From NCBI GenBank assembly GCA_014526335.1, contig JACTAT010000049.1, forward strand, positions 682,001 to 746,000: 64,000 nt of DNA. Reading direction: 5' to 3'. Source of the stretch: Chrysaora quinquecirrha (Eukaryota > Cnidaria > Scyphozoa > Semaeostomeae > Pelagiidae). Both the position numbers and the translations under genes were made by a program. Numbering within the stretch: position 1 is the first letter of the stretch; the number at the start of each line of letters is the position of its first letter. A model generated the notes under the pieces. It was not told the DNA's origin, searched no databases, and saw only the letters and a list, made by a program, of their open reading frames with translations. Positions 44,272 through 54,249 of this stretch are shown here, piece by piece.

Positions 44272-45218
44272 TTATAAAACGATGGAACTTTTGTAGGTGT
44301 CCTTTAGAATATTTAAGGTATTTTCTGTGATTTTCATAATTGGAGATTTGTCATTTGTTTCATCATCATAATCGAGAAACTCATCCTCTTGAAATAAAGG
44401 CAGTTCACCAACGTCCAGTTCATTATCTAGATATTTAATTCGATGTAACTTCATTCCAGGAACTTCCTTCATCTTGTCAAAGAGTACACATTTTTTTTAT
44501 AAGAACAAAGTATATAAGAACATAAGGCTTCAGAGGCTGAAAAGTTAAGAACATTCTAAGAACATTACAAGGCTTTGTGAAGCTAGAAACAAATTAAAAT
44601 TTACTTTCTTAAAAGGCGCTGTCCTGTTCTCATCTCTAGAAAACAGGTGAACTATGAATCATTGTGACTATATGTGACATTTTTACATGCGCATCCATCT
44701 TCGTAGCAATTATCACCTAATTTGAAAAACAAAAGCTTTCTAAAAAGCAAGAAAATTAAGAACATGCTAAAAACATTTTGAGCCTTCAAATCCGAAAAAT
44801 TAAGAACATTGCATGGCTTTCTTCAATTTCAGTGTTCTTATAAAAAAAACGTGTAATTTCACTATTTTTTTGTGTTCTTTACTTCCAAGTTCTCCATCTT
44901 CACATTTGTAATTCTGCTGTAAGTTGTCATAGTATGCAACATGCTTGTCGTTGTCATAGCTGTCTTCATTTATATCATCAGCATCATTATTGTTGTTGTT
45001 GTTGCTGTTGTTGTTATTTTGGTAAGCAGAATTTCAGAATAGATAATACCAGGATATTGAGCAAGAAACGACTTCAAATGAATCGTGTGAAAATGTGAGC
45101 TGCCACATAAAGATTTTGGTAATTCTTGCAATGAATTTGCCGGATTGTTCACAAAATTATCATATTTTTCATCTTCAAGTTTTTTCAAGACATTTAATTT
45201 CTTTTCTCTGCCAAACAA
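44272..45218 (-). pseudogene. Unassigned Polinton-region gene split by a MITE
   Basis: The 5' part (45,218-45,010) reads REKKLNVLKKLEDEKYDNF and FHTIHLKSFLAQYPGIIYSE. A CAA-repeat Asn tract and an acidic DADDINEDSYDNDK region follow in a shifted frame. The gene is interrupted at 44,854 by a 367-bp MITE and continues after it (KEVPGMKLHRIKYLDNELD, then an acidic C terminus ending at 44,272). The frames on either side of the MITE are compatible once the insert and one TA are discounted, so the gene was intact here when the MITE arrived. Family unknown. Confidence 0.5.
44487..44853. mobile_element. 367-bp MITE with TA target duplication
   Basis: The ends CACATTTTTTTTATAAGAAC and, inverted, CACGTTTTTTTTATAAGAAC are flanked by TA (44,485-44,486 and 44,854-44,855). 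There is no coding sequence. The same type of end occurs on the 369-bp element at 46,330-46,698, though the interiors differ. Confidence 0.9.
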
Positions 45219-45329
45219 GAAATGTCTGTATTTTGCATTCCAGCTGTTGTACAGAGTAGATTTCTATTTTTCGAACACTTTCTATGTTTTTATTGATTGG
45301 TTTAAATTCAGGAGAAGTGAGTTAGCTTT

Positions 45330-45860
45330 GAATGCGTTGGTCAATATTTGTTATTAATGAGTTAGCTTTTCTATATTGTTTAGCTTCCATCAAATGGATT
45401 AATTTTTGCTCCAGCTGCTGATTAGTTCTTATTCTTCTTCTTCTTCTTCTCCTTTGTCCGTTTCTTCTTTTTCTTATTGTTAGCATTGACAATTGTTTAT
45501 CTCTTAATTTTGCAAGATGAGCTCGTCGACCAAGCCCAGTGATTAATGTCTGGTTTCAGTGTGTAGGGATCAGCTTTTTCAAAACCTTCAAATTTACCAT
45601 ATGATGCTTTGGTTTTGATATGTTGGGATGACCAAGCGCCAAGATAGCCAGAAGGAATCAAATCGAGACTTGTATGCATCTTTCTTTGAATACACAATAA
45701 TATATTTGAATAGGTGTACTTATTAAAACATATTGACAACACTGAGATATCAAAAACAAATATAGTATTCAATAAATAGCCACTTTGTAATTTGAGCAAG
45801 ATAAATGTTTTTAATAGAATTTCTTCTGAATTATTTATGGTTGTTCACACAAAGTCTGAC
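45330..45860 (-). pseudogene. Two overlapping remnant genes of the Polinton-like region
   Basis: The upper frame (45,799-45,497) contains a QRKMHTSLDLIPSGYLGAWS block and a FEKADPYTLKPDINHWAWS block and ends at 45,497. A second frame starts inside it (LGRRAHLAKLRDKQLSML) and is very basic (RKRRNGQRRRRRRRIR), followed by a helix (LEQKLIHLMEAKQYRKANS), ending near 45,310. The Arg tract could be a nuclear-localisation or DNA-condensing segment. Neither is recognised. The upstream side is cut by the 1.7-kb transposon at 45,874. A second copy lies at 61,790-62,320. Confidence 0.35.
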
Positions 45861-46329
45861 GATTGTTTTATTAGGCTATCTTTAAAATGCGGATTCCGGA
45901 ATCCGGAATCCGGAAACGAAAATGCGGAAATGAAAACGCAGAATCTTTAAAATGCGGAAATGAAAAGGCGGAATCTTTAAAATGCGGAAATGAAAACGCG
46001 GAATCTTTAAAATGCGGAAATGAAAACGCGGAATCTTTAAAATGCGGAATCGAAAACGCGGAATCTTTAAAATGCGGAATATAATATGATATAATAATCT
46101 AATATAATAATTTCCTTTACTTCTGAAATATTTACTTTACGTTGGAATTGTAAGTTGAAACTAGATATTAGCCTGTCAGACCTACACTCGAGAATTCAAA
46201 GAATTGAGACAAATGCAACGATTTCGTGGTTTCCGCTGTATGCACAGATTTTGATGAATCTTATTTACAAAAATTAGGGAGGAGAAAGTGCAAATTACCT
46301 TATCAATCTCTTTTTATTTAAATAATATA

Positions 46330-46698
46330 CACGTATTTTTTCATAAGAACCTCTTTGAAAGAAATCCAGACTCTCTGATGGCGTAAAATTTTAGAAACTC
46401 CAGTACTGGAAATTTTTTGAGTGAAAAATTTTCACCACAGACAGCGAAAACTTTTCTTTTATTCCCCATGTTTCGTCGTGCAATAAGGCATCTCTGTGAC
46501 AAGCAGACAAACTGGAAACCCAAATAAATTCAAATACGATCGGTAAATGGGTTTGGAACATCATTCGGATAGAATAACTATGTTGCCAATATGGATATTC
46601 AAGAAACTCTTAAGAAACTTACAGTATTCAAAATCTGAAAATTTGAAGAAACTTTCAGTACTGGATCAATTTTTTAGTTTCTTAAAAAAAATTACGTG
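46330..46698. mobile_element. 369-bp MITE nested inside the 1.7-kb transposon
   Basis: The ends CACGTATTTTTTCATAAGAA and, inverted, CACGTAATTTTTTTTAAGAA are flanked by TA (46,328-46,329; 46,699-46,700). Size and end sequence resemble the MITE at 44,487-44,853, which suggests both used the same transposase. Also present in copy 2 near 62,786-63,152. Confidence 0.8.
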
Positions 46699-46751
46699 TA
46701 TACTATAAAAAGGAATGACGGCATTTAATTGAAATGAAGGCAATGGAATGA

Positions 46752-47108
46752 AGGCATGGCGAACAAAAGTTTCAGCTGAAATGGCTTCCTGGCACAACAG
46801 TCTCGCGATGCTATGGGTGTGGAAATGTTATCCTAAACCCACCAATGACTTTGCCAGATGATTTTTTTATTGTATACAAAGACTTTAGATCATACAGAGA
46901 GCGACAAACAGGTCAACTACAATTTACCAACGACCGCCAGAATTTTCACCTCAGACAGGCCTGCGTTACCCAAAGGTACCCATTCTTTCACTCCAGTTTG
47001 CGGAGTGTGCCAGAAATGTTTCACAAGTTCTTGAAGCCTGAGCATTTGGCCCGTCTCTATGCGGAATTTGGATGGGTAATGCCAACCATTCGAAGACCCA
47101 GCAATTAA
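46752..47108 (+). CDS. C-terminal zinc-binding domain of a repeat-associated protein
   Basis: The frame is open from 46,752, beginning KFQLKWLPGTTVSRCYGCGN, followed by NPPMTLPDDFFIVYKDFRSY, NFHLRQACVTQRYPFFH, VPEMFHKFL and a stop at 47,108. The CxxC pair (CYGC) and a later HLRQAC give a Cys2-His-Cys metal site. I recall the same arrangement (WLPGTxVSxCYGCG, NPP, VYKDxR, H-R-AC, FGW/FGL) at the C terminus of uncharacterised proteins that are abundant in coral and anemone genomes, probably transposon-encoded. The upstream part is missing. Copy 2 (63,208-63,564) is identical in protein from the Met onward, including an intact stop. Confidence 0.55.
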   Translation, partial: RHGEQKFQLKWLPGTTVSRCYGCGNVILNPPMTLPDDFFIVYKDFRSYRERQTGQLQFTNDRQNFHLRQACVTQRYPFFHSSLRSVPEMFHKFLKPEHLARLYAEFGWVMPTIRRPSN

Positions 47109-47818
47109 ATGAAAACATTAGAACATTAGATGAAAATTAGAAAATGCTTCCCTCTTTTATTAGCTGTTGTTATGTTATGTTGTTCTTTGTTGTTGTTTTG
47201 TTATTTATTTACCAGTGATCTCTGACATTGAGTAAGACCTTGAGTAAGAACATTAGCATGCTTAATTGATAGATTTCAGATGATAGTGACTAAAAATTAT
47301 TTTCTTGTTGCTCATTCCGGGTTTTCGATTCCGGGTTTTTGATTCCGGGTTTTCATTTCCGGGTTTTTGATTCCGCATTTTAAAGATTCCGCGTTTTCAA
47401 TTCCGCATTTTAAAGATTCCGCGTTTTCGATTCCCCATTTTAAAGATTCCGCGTTTTCATTTCCGCATTTTAAAGATTCCGCCTTTTCATTTCCGCATTT
47501 TAAAGATTCCGCGTTTTCATTTCCGCATTTTAAAGATTCCGCGTTTTTAGTTCCGCATTTTAAAGATTCCGCGTTTTCATTTCCGGATTCCGGAATCCGC
47601 ATTTTAAAGATAGCCGTTTTATTATGTCTTTGATAAGAATTTGGTTTTAACACAACTCCTTCATTCTGTACACATGATTTTTGCAATTGCTGTGGTGGTG
47701 GTGATGATGATGATGATGATGATAATGATGATGATAATAATGATGACTCATTTTTCAACAATAGATTGCTTTAGCTGATGCTGCAGCATCTTTGATGTTG
47801 TTGTTGTTGTTTATCAGT

Positions 47819-48100
47819 TTATCCCAACATATCAAAACCAAGTGGTGAAGCTTTTTGTAAGCATTTTACTTTATATAAATATCTTGCAACGGCGGCGTCT
47901 TCCTCCAAAGATTGGTGGAATGATTGCAAATATATGACCTTTTCTGCCGCTTTGTCATCGTCAATGTCCTCTACCTTGCATTGGAGGTTGTCTACCTGGT
48001 GCTTTGAACCTCCGACCTCGACCTCCAAATAACCTTCCAAGAAAACCTGAGCCAAATGCACCAATTGCAAGAGGAAGGAGCTGTTTCTTTCTATTGTCAA
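47819..48100 (-). pseudogene. Unassigned small gene of the Polinton-like region
   Basis: Two frames are plausible. One starts with a glycine-rich hydrophobic and basic segment (LAIGAFGSGFLGRLFGGRGR), reminiscent of membrane-active or DNA-binding minor virion proteins. It then appears to shift to the frame ending AVARYLYKVKCLQKASPLGF at 47,819. Too short and broken to assign. Confidence 0.3.
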
Positions 48101-48394
48101 TTAATATATATCATATAAAAAGCAAAAGCAATAAAAACTGTTTGAAAATATCATTTAACGGTCATGCTTGAATTTATTTTTTTCCCTTATATCCGGTAAT
48201 GTTTTTGATTGTTTTTTTCATATTTGTATAATACTTTCAATATATTCCCGTTATTTTTGTTCCGATATGCGACTGATCTTTAATAAAGAATAAATATTTT
48301 TTTATTTTTCATATTGAAATTATTTCAGTCAGGCGAGATGGGATAGCATTTTTTACTTCATTGAAATTTCAGCCAATTAAATAACAGATAATTT

Positions 48395-49190
48395 TCATGT
48401 TTGATCTTGATTAGGTTTTGGATTGACTAGAATAAACGAAGAGGAACCTGGTTCACTCTGGATAAAATAGTCTTGAATTTTTGTAAATAGTTCTGAACCC
48501 TTTCCTTTTTGAGGAAACATGTTCATTAACATATTACGTATGCTTAGAAATGAATTTGGATTGTCAAATATGATTTTGTAGTGACTATTCTTTGAAATAG
48601 TTGAAGCATACTTTTGTTTTGGAAAAATATCCTTTCCTAATATAGAATATGTAAAGACGCTTGTGATGACTGTCTCTTGTGAAAAATGACACAAGTCTTT
48701 ATTTTCTGTCAATTCATCCATTAGATTACCCAGTACAACAATTGCATCTTGCATATTTGATAGTATTTCTTTTCTTGCTTGACTTTTGAAATTCCCCTCT
48801 ATGAATCGAAGAGAAGTCTTGTCTTTTTTCATCCTTTCGTTTCTCCCTGAAGTCATCAAAATCGGTTTTACTTCGTTCGTCTGTCGTTCAGATTGTAAAC
48901 CATAGAACCAGTATATGTTCTTTGTATTATTTCCCTCTGGATTACCTCTTATGTTCCTCCATTGGCGTAATATTGTTGAATACTTTGATTTTATGCTTGT
49001 TCATTTGAAAATCTTTCAATAAAAGATTGCATGATACAGTACCGTAATAGTCTTCCAGCCCCTTTTGATAGTTGTGTAGAAATTTTTGATTTTCCAATGT
49101 AATAAAGCTATCAGACTTTTTTCTTTTTCTATCTAATATTGCACCACCACCAAGCTCATTGTCATCATCGTCAAAAAAGATTTGTTTAGA
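48395..49190 (-). pseudogene. Polinton A32-like DNA-packaging ATPase, degenerate
   Basis: Minus-strand reading. A region with NIYWFYGLQSERQTN parallels the strand after Walker A in A32-like ATPases (xxWCYSxxQPxY). Then come RFIEGNF and AIVVLGNLMDELTENKD, the Walker B region, where the usual DDLM is GNLM, so the metal-binding Asp is lost. Next are SVFTYSILGKDIFPKQKYA (sensor strand and Q-N-F-like block), ISKNSHYKIIFDNPNSFLS and LMNMFPQKGKGSE, which match the SLNxHYxVLFKNPRD...ARQMFPG pattern. The family pumps genomes into capsids. A frameshift near 48,860-48,900 and an unrecognisable Walker A region confirm that it is dead. Its copy in unit 2 would lie beyond the window. Confidence 0.75.
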
Positions 49191-49397
49191 CTTTGTTCAC
49201 GCTGCCGCGTCTGCCGTTGTTGTTGTTGTTGCTGTTGTAATCAATTCAGTGTGTTCTCTTGACTTTAGTGAGAACACTATGAACAAGAAGAAGAAAAATG
49301 CGTCTTTATTGTTGTTGTCAAAGTGATCTACTATGTTCTGTGTACTAGTACTATCATGTTTGGTTACAGTCAATGAGCAATTGATAATTTACTGATT

Positions 49398-50124
49398 TTA
49401 TGTTACTTTTGAGAGCTTTTCCTTAATGCTTTTATCCATATCAGATTCCAAATCAAATTTTGATTTTTTTTGTTGTTGTTGTAGTCTTGTCCAATAATGT
49501 ATTATTTTTTTCACTACGGTTTTCATTGCAATCGCGATTGTTATTAGCAATAATAGCATTATCTTCGTCATCATCAGCATCATCATCATAATAATCATCT
49601 TCATCATCATCATCATCAGCATCATCATCATAATCATCATCTTCATCATTGTCACCATTGTTATAATTGTCATCATCATCATTTTTATCATCATCTTGAG
49701 GATGAGGACGCTTTCTGTTGTGTTTGCTACTTGTATTTTCACAAGCCATACTAGTCTCAGAAGCCAAATAATTCCCCATAAAGTTTACGAGTTCATATTG
49801 TATGTTATGTCTGAATTCTTGCAATTCCATTTTGTACCTGTAATTACGATCCATTTCAGTAAGAAAGCAATTCGAATCTTGCAGTGAAATTATTGCATCA
49901 TTTGCTTGCTGTTGCTGAAGATGTTGCAGAGATGACTTTTTGCTAGCAATGTTAGACTTCTTTCTTATCACAGCTGTCTTTTGAGCACCACCAGAATGAT
50001 GGGTTTGACAATATTTGTAATAAATTTGTATTCTTTTTTTACCAGGATGATTAAGAAATTCTCTTTTAATTACATCATTTGCATAGTCTATTATTTTTTC
50101 AGAATCTTTTGGAATTTTTTCCAA
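49398..50124 (-). CDS. Unassigned gene with an Asp/Asn-rich repeat tail
   Basis: A 223-residue frame. It has a helical N terminus (DYANDVIKREFLNHPGKKRI, YYKYCQTHHSGGAQK), a Gln run, a second helix (RYKMELQEFRHNIQYELVNF), then a long poly-Asp segment produced by a GAT/CAT microsatellite, ending in a poly-Thr KKIKI tail. The first 125 residues have normal composition and may be real coding sequence of the same large element. The acidic part is simple-sequence expansion. Not recognised. Confidence 0.4.
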
Positions 50125-50556
50125 TCATTTTTAATTAATGGCAAAATCTAAAAAATAGAAATAAAATCCCAATTTACACATATGAAATACTGTTTAGTAC
50201 TTTACTTACAATATGATTTGAATCACTCATTAATTTTCTCCTTCTTCTATGGTTTCTTTCATTATTACTATAACTATTCAATGACGAATTGGGCATTTTT
50301 GCAAAGGTTTAATGAACTATCCTAATCCTTTTTTATGTTCTTTTGCTGACAAAAATATTTTGTCAGTTGCTGTTTTATTGATAATTGTATTTTGTTCATT
50401 TTCAAATGGCTTTGAAGAAAATAAATTACTGTCAATTAAATTCAATATCTTATCAATATCGAAATCAATATCCACAGTATCCAATTAAGCATTTGGAAAA
50501 TTGCAATTGTGGTAGACTTTCAATCTCTTCTTGCTGTTGCAAAATTGTTTCTGTAT

Positions 50557-51107
50557 TTAAATTGTCGTTGTTGTTGTTGTTGTTATTGTTGTACAAAATC
50601 TTGCTGCAGTTCCTGCAATTATATTTGTTGTTGTTGTTGATGCTGTTGTTGTTGCTGATGATCCAGAGACAATATTGTCTCGTAGTTTTCGCTTTCTTCC
50701 TCGTTTTGATTTTCTGTCGTTGGAAGAAAGATTATTATTCTGAATGTACTTTTCTTTTGCCCATTTCAAATCTGCTTTCATCTGGTAACTTTTCAAAGGT
50801 TCTGTTATGTACTTATTGTATAAATGCTTGAACACAGATACATATTTCGCATTCATATGTGGTCCAAATACTAATTGCATTCTTTTTTTAGTCTATTTAA
50901 ACAAGTACCCTTTTGGATTTCCTCATTTTTAAATGCATAATAATCAATCAGAATTGAACCTGTCAGTATGTTCATGTTGAAGTTTTCAAAAGATTTCATA
51001 AATTCAATAACATCAACCGAGTGCATAGAATTAAACAAAGGAGAAAACAAATGCACATCTTCCGATATGTACTTTTCACAAATACATATTTCTTTGAGAC
51101 ATTGCAC
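50557..51107 (-). pseudogene. Unassigned gene, two frames
   Basis: The first frame (51,107-50,871) reads CICEKYISEDVHLFSPLFNS and VIEFMKSFENFNMNILTGS. The second (50,880-50,557) reads VFGPHMNAKYVSVFKHLYNK and KWAKEKYIQNNNLSSND, then a basic KRGRKRKLRD and a Thr-rich repeat tail. The two probably belong to one protein joined by a shift at about 50,880. No family recognised; orientation and position fit the Polinton-like gene run. Confidence 0.35.
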
Positions 51108-51354
51108 AGTTGTGAAAACAGCTCTTCATCAGTTATAATGACATTAGATGATACAACATCATTGTATTGTTGCTGAATTGAATTGAAATGTTGTTGTTGT
51201 TGTTGTTGTGTTAATATTTATTTGTTTGTTGTAGTTGTTGTTACCGTCCCTGTGATATTATTTGCTACATGTTCGTGGTGCTGCTGCAAGTGCATGCAAG
51301 AAGTGGTTCTGTAACGATGATACAAAAGAGACAGTCATACTTCTAAAATAATCC

Positions 51355-51840
51355 ATGTCAAATCTAGAGAACATTCTGATAATAACATTTGACAGGATGC
51401 CATCGATTCATGCTCTAATTAAGCACAGCAAATTATTTTGCACTTCTTCAAATTTGTCATGTTCACTTTGTTGTTGTTGTTGCTGTTGTGATATTGCATC
51501 TTTGTCACTGCAGCAAAGTAGCAGTGTTGTTTGTACAGAATTGCTACTTTTCATAAAGAAATCATATAGAGATTCAAGTCTCCTTTTCATAAATTGTTGG
51601 AAAAATGAACTTTATCAACTTTGTATCCTGTTGATCATAGGTTCTACCTTTCAATTTTTCTGTTGTTTTTCTATTTGCTGTAAACATTTTTTTATTACAG
51701 CATGCAAATGCAGCAATCTATAAACAGGGAGAAAGAAAGAACAAGAAAATTAACATTCAATATCTTGCTTTATCAATATAATACTTACCTTCAACTGTTA
51801 ATGGCATATTTCAAATCACAACACAATCTTATATACTAAT
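51355..51840 (-). other. Possible exon or remnant with a Gln run
   Basis: The minus strand at 51,590-51,360 reads MKRRLESLYDFFMKSSNSVQ, a Gln run from a CAA repeat, then KFEEVQNNLLCLIRA and a stop. The upstream sequence to 51,840 is Thr/Lys-rich and unassigned. Probably the 5' limit of the element-derived genes. Confidence 0.25.
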
Positions 51841-52683
51841 TTTGTAGTAGTCATGGCAAAATTTTTGTCCGAGTATCAACTTTTACGCCGTTTTAGTTAT
51901 GCTTCTGAAATCTGCATCCTCTTCTGCAACCCGTTCTAAGTTAAGCCATCACTTGCCAAATCTTTACTAACTGCTACCATTCCTGGGATAAACGGGGAAA
52001 ACCCTCCTCTTTTGTCACAAGGCACTGTCTTGCCCAATCAGAATCTGTTGTCTACACCCCAGACATATAATACTGGCTTACTGTATGTTAAAATCTTCTT
52101 ACTTCATCAGGATGAGTACAAGTAACGAAGCTGACTGATTATATCTACTAAATTTCATGTATACCTGCATTATTTACTGGGAAATAACAACTTTTCTATA
52201 TCTAAAACTATTTAAGGTTGATGTTTACAGGAAAATGCAGTCAACCCGCTTGAATTGCATTGTGTTAATGCATTTACCTCGATTGAAACAAGACAAGATG
52301 CCTGATTTCAAAAGCTTATTGAAAAGTGTGTTTCATTCAAAACGAAATAAAGAGATCTTTAAAAAGTTTTTTCAACAGTGCATTTCGAAGCCCATATAAC
52401 CCTTTTTGAAGCAAACAAAAACCTTTTGAGAGGTTGTTGAAGAGTGCATTTGAAAGCCCATTTAATAACCATTTTCCAATGTAATCACGAAATCGCAACT
52501 GGTTTGATACCATTTTCTCATTTCAAAAGCTTAAATTCTAGTAATTCTGAAAATACAGCTAATTGAGAACTGCAAAGAATGGGAGCAAAAGCAAGTGAAG
52601 CAAAGCAAAAGCAACAGTGAAGCAAAGCAAAGTCAGTATAGTTACAAATTGCATTTAGAAAAATAAAGTAATGGTTACATATA

Positions 52684-53115
52684 CTACGAATTAGCGTTTT
52701 GTAAGATCAGGAGAATTTGCATTAGTCTCTGCAAAGGACTGGCTGTTATGATAATGCCAATATGCTCTGCACCATCTTTGCTTTCATTCGCGTACGGTTT
52801 GGCTCTTTTTTGTCGTCTTCGTGGCTTCTTACAACAAATTCTCCACTCATCAGATTTGATTATGTAGATGTCCCCAGATTCTCTGCAAACGAAAATGTAC
52901 AACTTTTCATGTGGTTGCAGAAATATGAACACAGTAAATGCGGAATGGAAGATTACATTCCAAGGAGCAGAGTTACTTGTGTCGATAAAGGGAATCAATA
53001 ACAGACAGATAAAGAATCCTACCCTACCATATTTGTTCTGCAGTAAGAACTTCAAGATTTTCATTGCTGAAATTGAATCGCACGTCCTTCCAAATCTGAA
53101 ACTCTCTTGCAACAT
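52684..53115 (-). CDS. Unidentified protein, 143 residues
   Basis: The frame includes APWNVIFHSAFTVFIFLQPH, EKLYIFVCRESGDIYIIKSD, a basic KKPRRRQKRAKPY and a C-terminal helix. The composition looks like real coding sequence, and the plus-strand frames opposite look like its shadow. A hydrophobic stretch near residues 34-45 could be a membrane segment. No family recognised and no exon partners found. Confidence 0.35.
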   Translation of the reverse strand: MLQESFRFGRTCDSISAMKILKFLLQNKYGRVGFFICLLLIPFIDTSNSAPWNVIFHSAFTVFIFLQPHEKLYIFVCRESGDIYIIKSDEWRICCKKPRRRQKRAKPYANESKDGAEHIGIIITASPLQRLMQILLILQNANS

Positions 53116-54249
53116 TCTTTTTGAATTTCATCATTGATTTGAATGAAATTTCCTGTGATTAAATAATAAGATATTCTGAGTATTCATAATTATACAGTTA
53201 TTTTTATGATCATAATGTAATGATAAAGATTGGTTATATTGCATAATTCGTACTAAAAACCTAGGGTACCTTTGTGTTATCATCATTGTGAACGGTTTTC
53301 AGAGTTTCTGCCATCACTTCCTTATACTCTTCGTACGGTTCAAAAATGTTCACTGTTAAGTCAAGCTCTACGATATGGAACAGGCTAACTGTTCCAATTT
53401 ACAACATTCTCAATCTTATAGAAAAACGAGTGAAGATGAGTAAGCCCCCTGTAACAATTTCTATTAGCAGGAGAAGTGGAAAAAGATTTGGGAATTACGT
53501 ACCATTCCCATGATTTTACAATAAGAAGTTCACAACCCATAATTTCCCTCCCCCCACTCTCGGATATTGCTATTACATTTTTTCCCGGATATCCACCTTG
53601 AAACCTTTCTCTTCTGAAGGAACGCCTGTTTTACAAACTTCAATGGCCTGAATTCATACACACGTTCAGAAGACAAGAGTTACATTTCCCTGATATGGAC
53701 TTTACAAGCCTTTCCTTCTCCCACTTAACCTATTATTACCTTCAATGGTCATAAAACATAGCTCAAAAAATAAAGAGTAATCATTGTTACTTCGCCCATT
53801 CATTTCAATTCGGGAAAAACAACCAAAACGTCTCCTTCTCCAAACTTCTTTACCATAATAAACTTTTTCATTATATTACTTCACCTATTAATTATCCATT
53901 TAATAGGTGAAGTAATTTAAACAATATCATGCATACGAGCAAATAAAAAGACGCACTGGCGCTTTGCCTTCTTACTTTTCACTCACAATCCCTAAATTTC
54001 CCCTCTCCGACCCTATTTTTTTACCGCAATTCATAAATCCCAACTCCCTCTCCACCTATCTTCTTTATTACCGTTGCTTACATATCTCATATTTGAATAC
54101 ATATTTTCTTTCCCATTAAAATAAGGAACAGAAAGTGAGCAATGAAATACATTTTTGTACGTATAAGTCTCATGCAAACAACAATTAATAAAATTAAATA
54201 ACTAATTATTCAAGTATATATAATACTGTTCCCATTTAAATTAAAACGT
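53116..54249. other. Stretch without a recognisable gene
   Basis: AT-rich sequence with pyrimidine-rich runs. A short inverted repeat TTACTTCACCTATTAA / TTAATAGGTGAAGTAA at 53,876-53,918 is the only structure noted. Confidence 0.45.

Larger units (their letters stand above)
45874..47615. mobile_element. 1,742-bp DNA transposon with 9-bp target duplication and repeat-built inverted termini
   Basis: The outer ends are GGCTATCTTTAAAATGCGGA and its exact inverse ending at 47,615. A perfect 9-bp direct repeat GTTTTATTA flanks it (45,865-45,873 and 47,616-47,624). Each terminus consists of tandem 30-bp units (about 6 on the left to 46,082, about 8 on the right from 47,370), the right ones inverted relative to the left. 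Target duplications of 9 bp and long complex inverted termini are characteristic of Mutator-like elements, so that superfamily is my best guess. The interior carries one plus-strand coding remnant and a MITE. No transposase catalytic domain is seen, so it is non-autonomous. Confidence 0.92.
41420..51840 (-). mobile_element. Decayed Polinton/Maverick-like element (internal genes)
   Basis: A run of minus-strand genes in which two carry Polinton hallmarks: an rve-type integrase (about 44.1-43.0 kb) and an A32-like packaging ATPase (about 49.2-48.4 kb). Around and between them are several same-strand genes without assignment, many with poly-Asn/Gln/Thr or Asp tracts generated by CAA and GAT microsatellites. 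I see no protein-primed DNA polymerase B, no certain capsid protein and no terminal inverted repeats, so the limits are approximate. Virtually every gene has stops or frameshifts, and at least two other transposons are inserted. It is an old integrated copy. Confidence 0.7.

Noticed and set aside
45887..46084. Open frame with a repeated ten-residue NAESLKCGNE peptide, and its counterparts at 47,312-47,761 (minus), 47,367-47,633 and 62,348-62,545
   Set aside because: These are translations of the 30-bp units that form the termini of the 1.7-kb transposon. A 30-bp period keeps the frame open by construction, in both directions.
49398..49742. Met/Ile-rich minus-strand frame
   Set aside because: Alternative frame of the GAT/CAT microsatellite inside the larger Asp-rich gene.
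52762..53137. Plus-strand frames opposite the 143-residue minus-strand protein
   Set aside because: They mirror the minus-strand frame and have less plausible composition; the minus frame was kept at low confidence.
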